Assembly (NCBI GenBank): GCA_946410365.1
Contig: CAMKAA010000037.1
Location: 1-7,976 of the forward strand
Direction of reading: 5' to 3'
DNA: 7,976 nucleotides
Source of the DNA: an uncultured Lachnospiraceae bacterium
Lineage (GTDB): Bacteria > Bacillota_A > Clostridia > Lachnospirales > Lachnospiraceae
Shown here: piece after piece, positions 4,780 to 7,976 of the stretch
How positions within the stretch are numbered: position 1 is the first letter of the stretch
Layout of the letters: every line of letters starts with the position of its first letter
Position numbers and translations under genes: made by a program
Notes under the pieces: generated by a model
Database searches by the model: none
The model's input: only the letters and a program-made list of their open reading frames with translations
What the model was told of the DNA's origin: nothing

Positions 4780-7143
4780 TCAGTTGACATCCATCTGATC
4801 TTCTGCTTCCTGCGCTTTGTCGATCAGATCCTGCACGTCGATCCTTTTCGGGTCAAGCCCCATGTAGGTGTTGAACTCACAGCTGTCGACAACGCGGCTG
4901 TTCTGAGTATCATAGACCACAAAATTAAGTCCGATCCTCTTTACGGCGTAGTCGACATCGTTGATCTTTATGGAGCAGGTCAGGTATCTGCCGGCACCTC
5001 CGCCCGCACCTGTCAGCCCTCCCTGGCTTAGCACGGAATACTTCGCTCCGTCACTCAGAGTTCCCGTCTTCGTCAGTTCCTTCTCAGACATCTCCTCTAT
5101 GACATTATCCGGTTCTATCACCGCGTAATAACTCCATCTGTAGTGTCCGCGAAGGTCTTCTTTAAGTCCCAGTTTCCACAGTCCCTCACATATTTCTTCC
5201 GTAAGGGAGTGAGAGCCGTCATCTCTCAGGGCTATGAATACTGTGTACTGAGGATTACGGGACAGCGCGTCGAGGTAAGCGCGGATTTCCGTCTGTTTAA
5301 TGGAGAGGTCTCCCGTCATCGTCGCGGTATTATACTCTCTTCCGGACTGACCTATGACTACTGCCGTCGCTTTGGCATTCCTGTAATTGAAGGAATCAAG
5401 ATCTGTCTGGGCAAAGTAAACGCCTTCCTCGTTTTCATCCTGCTTCATCTTCAGTTTTACTATTTGGTCTCCGTCGTCGATCCTCAGTTCTACTCCCTTG
5501 TAGTTCTCATGGATGTTATCTATCTTGCTGACCGTAAAGAGTATTGTTCCCTCGGAATAGTCGAGCTTTTTCATCGTGATCCGGGATTTGGGAAGAAGGC
5601 CTTGCGCTTCCAAAAGCTCTTCATCATAAATATTGATGTCCGCAAGTTCATTCATGAAGTTTGATTTCTTCTGCATCTCAGAAACAACTTTCTCTTCGCC
5701 GAATCTTTCAAGAAGCGTATCCTGGGAAGAATAAAGGTTAGTCCCGAGCCCGAGCCGGTTTCCTTCGATCCTGCATCCGAGCGCCGCAAGAGTCGTGGGA
5801 AACTGATCGAGAGTGGAATAAAGCCTTTTTCTGGCGGGATCCTCGGGCTGCGCATCAGCATTCAGAAAGACTGTATAGACTTTCCTGTCATAGTCAGCCG
5901 GAACCTCTCTGCAGAAATCGCTGTCCATTGTAAGGTGATCCCCGCAGAGTACGATAGTGGTGTTTTCATAAAAATCCTGCTCTTGCACCCATCTGACGAA
6001 TTCCGAGACCTGTCTGCTGGAGCAGGCAATAGCATTTGCGTAATCGTTGTCCGGATAATCATCCCTGCACAGACTGCATCTGTATCCGTCTTCAAAGTGC
6101 GTGTCTACTGTCAGTAAAGAGAGATTAAAGGGCTGATCTCCCTGCGCCAGTTCAGTGAGCCTGTCTTTTGCGGCGGCAAAAAGCCTTCTGTCCTCCATTC
6201 CCCAGAATACATAGTAGTTCTCCGGAATGATCCCCTGTTCGATCGCCCATTTATAGTCGTCGATCTCATAATTTCCATGCTGGCCGAAATACAGGCGCCT
6301 TCCTCCGAATGTCGCATTGGACCCCAGCATAAAAACATTTTTGTAGCCCGCATCTTCTAAAATATCGCCCAGGCTGGTCACCTTTTTGAAAAAGGTATCC
6401 TGCGTGTTCATCTTATTGAACGATCCCCTCGCGTCATAAAACTTCTCTCCGAGATCGACTTTCAGGGGAAGTCCTGCCGACTGCGCAAATATTCCGCCCA
6501 TCGTAAAGGTTGTCGCAGGCAGGACCCTTCCTCCGTTGAGCAGTGATTCGTCTCCCGAAAAGTTCTCCCCCTCTCCCGAAAGCGCTGTAAGCTCGGGGAT
6601 ATTGTTGTATGCAAAAGCTCCGCCGGAGGCGGAATCGGCGTAGGTAGATTCAATGGACTCCATGTAGATATAAATAAGATTCCTCTTCTTTTCAGGAAAT
6701 TCAATATTTACGTCTTTGGGATCCGCGTAGTTGTCTTCAATGAAAGAGGAGTCATCGAGCTGGTTTTTCACATACTCTCCAAGTTCCAGCCTGTTCCATG
6801 CGTAACCGGCTGCGCCTGCGATCAGAATAACTCCCAGGACCGCTGACCAGAGCAGCACTTTTTTGCCGGACCCTTTACGGAGCGCATGGAAATAAATAAT
6901 ACATGCAAGACCTGTAAGAGCCGCAGCCGGAAGAAGACTGCTAAGGACACCCTTAAGTATGATCCCGTCCCCGGTTCCCTCAAGAGGCGCCTTGAGCTGA
7001 AAGATCATCTCTTCGATCTGCAGGCCGTTCCATGTATCAAAAACCCAGCGGACTAAAAACACAAGGATCCAGCCGGCAAGGAGGACCAATCCCGACAGGA
7101 CGGCCAATATGACATTCTTCTTTGACATTTTGTTTGTCTTCAT
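4780..7143 (-). CDS. MdoB/LtaS-type phosphoglycerol transferase (sulfatase fold) with ILEI-like C-terminal domain
   Basis: A membrane protein of 787 residues. Three membrane segments lie at about 10-35, 61-87 and 93-116, followed by an extracellular alkaline-phosphatase/sulfatase-fold domain from about 152 to 480. Enzymes of this family move glycerol phosphate from phosphatidylglycerol onto teichoic acids or glucans. Active-site candidates are Glu162 (YMESIEST), a threonine nucleophile in PATTFTMGG (probably Thr211), His349 in TVDTHFEDGY, and Asp402-His403 in CGDHLTMD. The TMGG and THFEDGY forms look more like the MdoB branch than true five-TM LtaS. CSLC (356-359) and further cysteines are exposed outside the membrane. 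Residues about 617-760 resemble the ILEI/FAM3-type domain: YTVFIALRDDGSHSLTEEI, then CSIKINDVDYAVKRIGLNFVVYD and VVDSCEFNTY. A GGAGA site precedes the ATG. It has its own promoter and lies next to a wall hydrolase, which fits an envelope role. The exact polymer made is unknown. Confidence 0.88.
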   Translation of the reverse strand: MKTNKMSKKNVILAVLSGLVLLAGWILVFLVRWVFDTWNGLQIEEMIFQLKAPLEGTGDGIILKGVLSSLLPAAALTGLACIIYFHALRKGSGKKVLLWSAVLGVILIAGAAGYAWNRLELGEYVKNQLDDSSFIEDNYADPKDVNIEFPEKKRNLIYIYMESIESTYADSASGGAFAYNNIPELTALSGEGENFSGDESLLNGGRVLPATTFTMGGIFAQSAGLPLKVDLGEKFYDARGSFNKMNTQDTFFKKVTSLGDILEDAGYKNVFMLGSNATFGGRRLYFGQHGNYEIDDYKWAIEQGIIPENYYVFWGMEDRRLFAAAKDRLTELAQGDQPFNLSLLTVDTHFEDGYRCSLCRDDYPDNDYANAIACSSRQVSEFVRWVQEQDFYENTTIVLCGDHLTMDSDFCREVPADYDRKVYTVFLNADAQPEDPARKRLYSTLDQFPTTLAALGCRIEGNRLGLGTNLYSSQDTLLERFGEEKVVSEMQKKSNFMNELADINIYDEELLEAQGLLPKSRITMKKLDYSEGTILFTVSKIDNIHENYKGVELRIDDGDQIVKLKMKQDENEEGVYFAQTDLDSFNYRNAKATAVVIGQSGREYNTATMTGDLSIKQTEIRAYLDALSRNPQYTVFIALRDDGSHSLTEEICEGLWKLGLKEDLRGHYRWSYYAVIEPDNVIEEMSEKELTKTGTLSDGAKYSVLSQGGLTGAGGGAGRYLTCSIKINDVDYAVKRIGLNFVVYDTQNSRVVDSCEFNTYMGLDPKRIDVQDLIDKAQEAEDQMDVN

Positions 7144-7183
7144 TTATTCTCCAGAACAGGTTTATGATTAGCCTTTTCAAACT

Positions 7184-7213
7184 ATTATAGCGCGCTGTAT
7201 TTAAAAATCTACA
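7184..7213 (-). promoter_or_regulatory. Probable promoter of the phosphoglycerol-transferase-like gene
   Basis: A perfect minus-strand TATAAT (7189-7184) lies 41 bases before the ATG. The best -35 is TGTAGA (7213-7208) with an 18-base spacer, matching consensus at three of six positions. The upstream tRNA terminator makes a separate promoter necessary, which supports this call despite the poor -35. Confidence 0.55.
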
Positions 7214-7247
7214 GCAGTTTACTGCCGCGGCACTGTGAAAGGGAAAG

Positions 7248-7300
7248 AAAAAAGCCCATAGGTCAAAGGATCTGAAGCTTCCTTTGATTTACTGGGCTTT
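7248..7300 (-). terminator. Rho-independent terminator after tRNA-Gly
   Basis: A two-part stem: an outer 8-bp arm (7251-7258 with 7293-7300) and an inner 8-bp arm (7263-7270 with 7280-7287), with a small internal loop and a 9-base apical loop. On the minus strand a run of six Ts (complement of 7248-7253) follows. It lies 9 bases past the tRNA 3' end. No T run follows on the plus strand, so it acts in one direction. Confidence 0.88.
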
Positions 7301-7309
7301 CCATCCGAG

Positions 7310-7380
7310 AGCAGGTAGCGGGAATCGAACCCGTCTCCCCAGCTTGGGAAGCTGGTATTCTACCGATGAACTATACCTGC
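7310..7380 (-). tRNA. tRNA-Gly, anticodon CCC
   Basis: A 71-base cloverleaf on the minus strand. The acceptor stem is GCAGGTA with TACCTGC and discriminator T (7310). The D arm contains CGGTAGAA, the anticodon stem is CCAGC/GCTGG around the loop TTCCCAA, and the T loop is TTCGATT. Loop positions 34-36 are CCC, which reads glycine GGG. The T stem is ACGGG/CCCGC, so the pair nearest the acceptor (49-65) is an A-C mismatch; all other stem pairs are standard or G-U. No CCA is encoded, so it must be added after transcription. Its promoter (7396-7423) and terminator (7248-7300) make it a single-gene transcript with a leader of about 9 bases. Confidence 0.95.
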
Positions 7381-7395
7381 GTATCGACGAATAAT

Positions 7396-7423
7396 ATTAT
7401 AACAGAAAAAACGGGCTTTGCAA
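7396..7423 (-). promoter_or_regulatory. Sigma-A promoter of tRNA-Gly, nested in the upstream terminator
   Basis: Minus-strand TTGCAA (7423-7418) and a perfect TATAAT (7401-7396) are separated by 16 bases. The -35 box is part of the 3' arm of the kinase terminator and the T run makes up much of the spacer. Transcription would start near 7389, just ahead of the mature tRNA 5' end at 7380. Confidence 0.7.
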
Positions 7424-7441
7424 GTAAATTTGCAAAGCCCG
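7406..7441 (-). terminator. Rho-independent terminator of the sugar kinase gene
   Basis: A perfect 12-bp stem (7412-7423 with 7430-7441), a 6-base loop and a run of six Ts on the minus strand (complement of 7406-7411). It lies 20 bases past the kinase stop codon. Confidence 0.93.
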
Positions 7442-7461
7442 AACAGGTTAGCTGCAGTTGG

Positions 7462-7976
7462 TCATCTGCCGGATTCTTTTATATATGCCTCAACCTGATC
7501 CACAGTAGGCATCACGCAGAGCGCACCCTTCTTGGTCGTAACAAGAGAAGCCGCCGCATTGGCGAAAGTGAGCAGTTCGTGAAGATGCTCTTCATTATCA
7601 AGGCCGTCGATCCCGTACTTAAGGACATGAAGCAGTGCGCTGGCGCAGAATGTATCGCCTGCGCCGGTTGTCTCAATGGTGTTGGGATTGAGGAAACCGG
7701 CCTCATAGACTTCCTTGCCGCCGCAGTACGCCTTGGATCCGTCAGGACCGAAAGTCGCGAAAACAAGCGGGATGTGATACTGATCAATGATCTTGTGGAT
7801 GCCCTTATCCAGGTCCTCTTCGCCTGTCATGAAGGTGATCTCGTTGTCTGAAATCTTGAGGATATCGCACTGTGTAAGACCAAACGCGATCTTTTCCTTA
7901 GCTTTCTCTTCACTGCTCCAAAGCGGAGGACGGAGGTTGGGATCGAAGGAGATCAGGCAGCCGGCTGCCTTCGCGA
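7462..7976 (-). CDS. PfkB-family carbohydrate kinase, fructokinase-like (C-terminal part, 5' end outside window)
   Basis: The last 170 residues of a ribokinase/PfkB-family sugar kinase; the frame stays open to the window edge, so the start lies beyond 7976. The internal ATG at 7830 is not the start, because conserved sequence continues upstream: ISFDPNLRPPLW, then CDILKISDNEITFMTG. These two stretches are typical of fructokinases, which phosphorylate fructose to fructose 6-phosphate with ATP. The anion hole and catalytic base are in TTGAGDTFCASAL, with Asp107 of the visible part as the base. FATFGPDGSKAY and the C-terminal FANAAASLVTTKKGA helix region complete the fold. Family members are about 310-330 residues, so roughly half is missing. 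A strong terminator follows the stop, so this is the last gene of its transcript. The sugar specificity (fructose against a related sugar) cannot be fixed from this half. Confidence 0.92.
   Translation of the reverse strand, partial: AKAAGCLISFDPNLRPPLWSSEEKAKEKIAFGLTQCDILKISDNEITFMTGEEDLDKGIHKIIDQYHIPLVFATFGPDGSKAYCGGKEVYEAGFLNPNTIETTGAGDTFCASALLHVLKYGIDGLDNEEHLHELLTFANAAASLVTTKKGALCVMPTVDQVEAYIKESGR

Overview
This window looks like ordinary chromosome from a clostridial Firmicute, most likely Lachnospiraceae. The signs are near-balanced base composition, strong AGGAGG-type ribosome binding sites, consensus sigma-A promoters, a DUF5688 protein, a secreted phage-tail-lysozyme-fold enzyme with cell-wall-binding repeats, and an MdoB/LtaS-type transferase with an ILEI-like C-terminus. 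The family assignments are from memory of protein families, not from a search. Every gene I can support lies on the minus strand, so transcription runs from high to low coordinates. No plus-strand gene, insertion sequence, CRISPR array, prophage or attachment site was seen.

In order of transcription: the 3' half of a PfkB-family sugar kinase, fructokinase-like (7462-7976, entering from the right edge), ends at a strong intrinsic terminator (7406-7441). A tRNA-Gly(CCC) gene (7310-7380) follows, with a promoter whose -35 box lies inside that terminator. The tRNA has its own terminator (7248-7300). Next is a cell-envelope pair: a three-TM phosphoglycerol-transferase-like protein (4780-7143) and a secreted lysozyme-like wall hydrolase (3376-4605). 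Each has its own promoter and there is no clear terminator between them.

The wall hydrolase ends at a hairpin (3314-3348) that also sits in the predicted 5' leader of the next gene, because a near-consensus promoter overlaps the hydrolase stop codon. That next gene (2238-3290) encodes a short pyruvate-kinase-like protein with the catalytic barrel but no C-terminal domain. The housekeeping genes nrdR (1701-2159) and efp (1026-1583) follow. efp has a good promoter and a textbook terminator. A DUF5688 protein (36-917) ends the window, and its real start is a GTG just beyond the efp terminator.

Functionally this is a mix: sugar entry into glycolysis (kinase, pyruvate-kinase-like protein), wall and teichoic-acid-type polymer metabolism, ribonucleotide reductase control (NrdR) and translation (EF-P, tRNA-Gly). 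I see no multi-gene novel system. The items most worth a second look are the promoter-hairpin arrangement ahead of the pyruvate-kinase-like gene, the divergent truncated pyruvate kinase itself, and the ILEI-like tail on the envelope transferase. No gene-free stretch exceeds 300 bases; the longest (4606-4779 and 7144-7309) hold the promoters and terminators listed.
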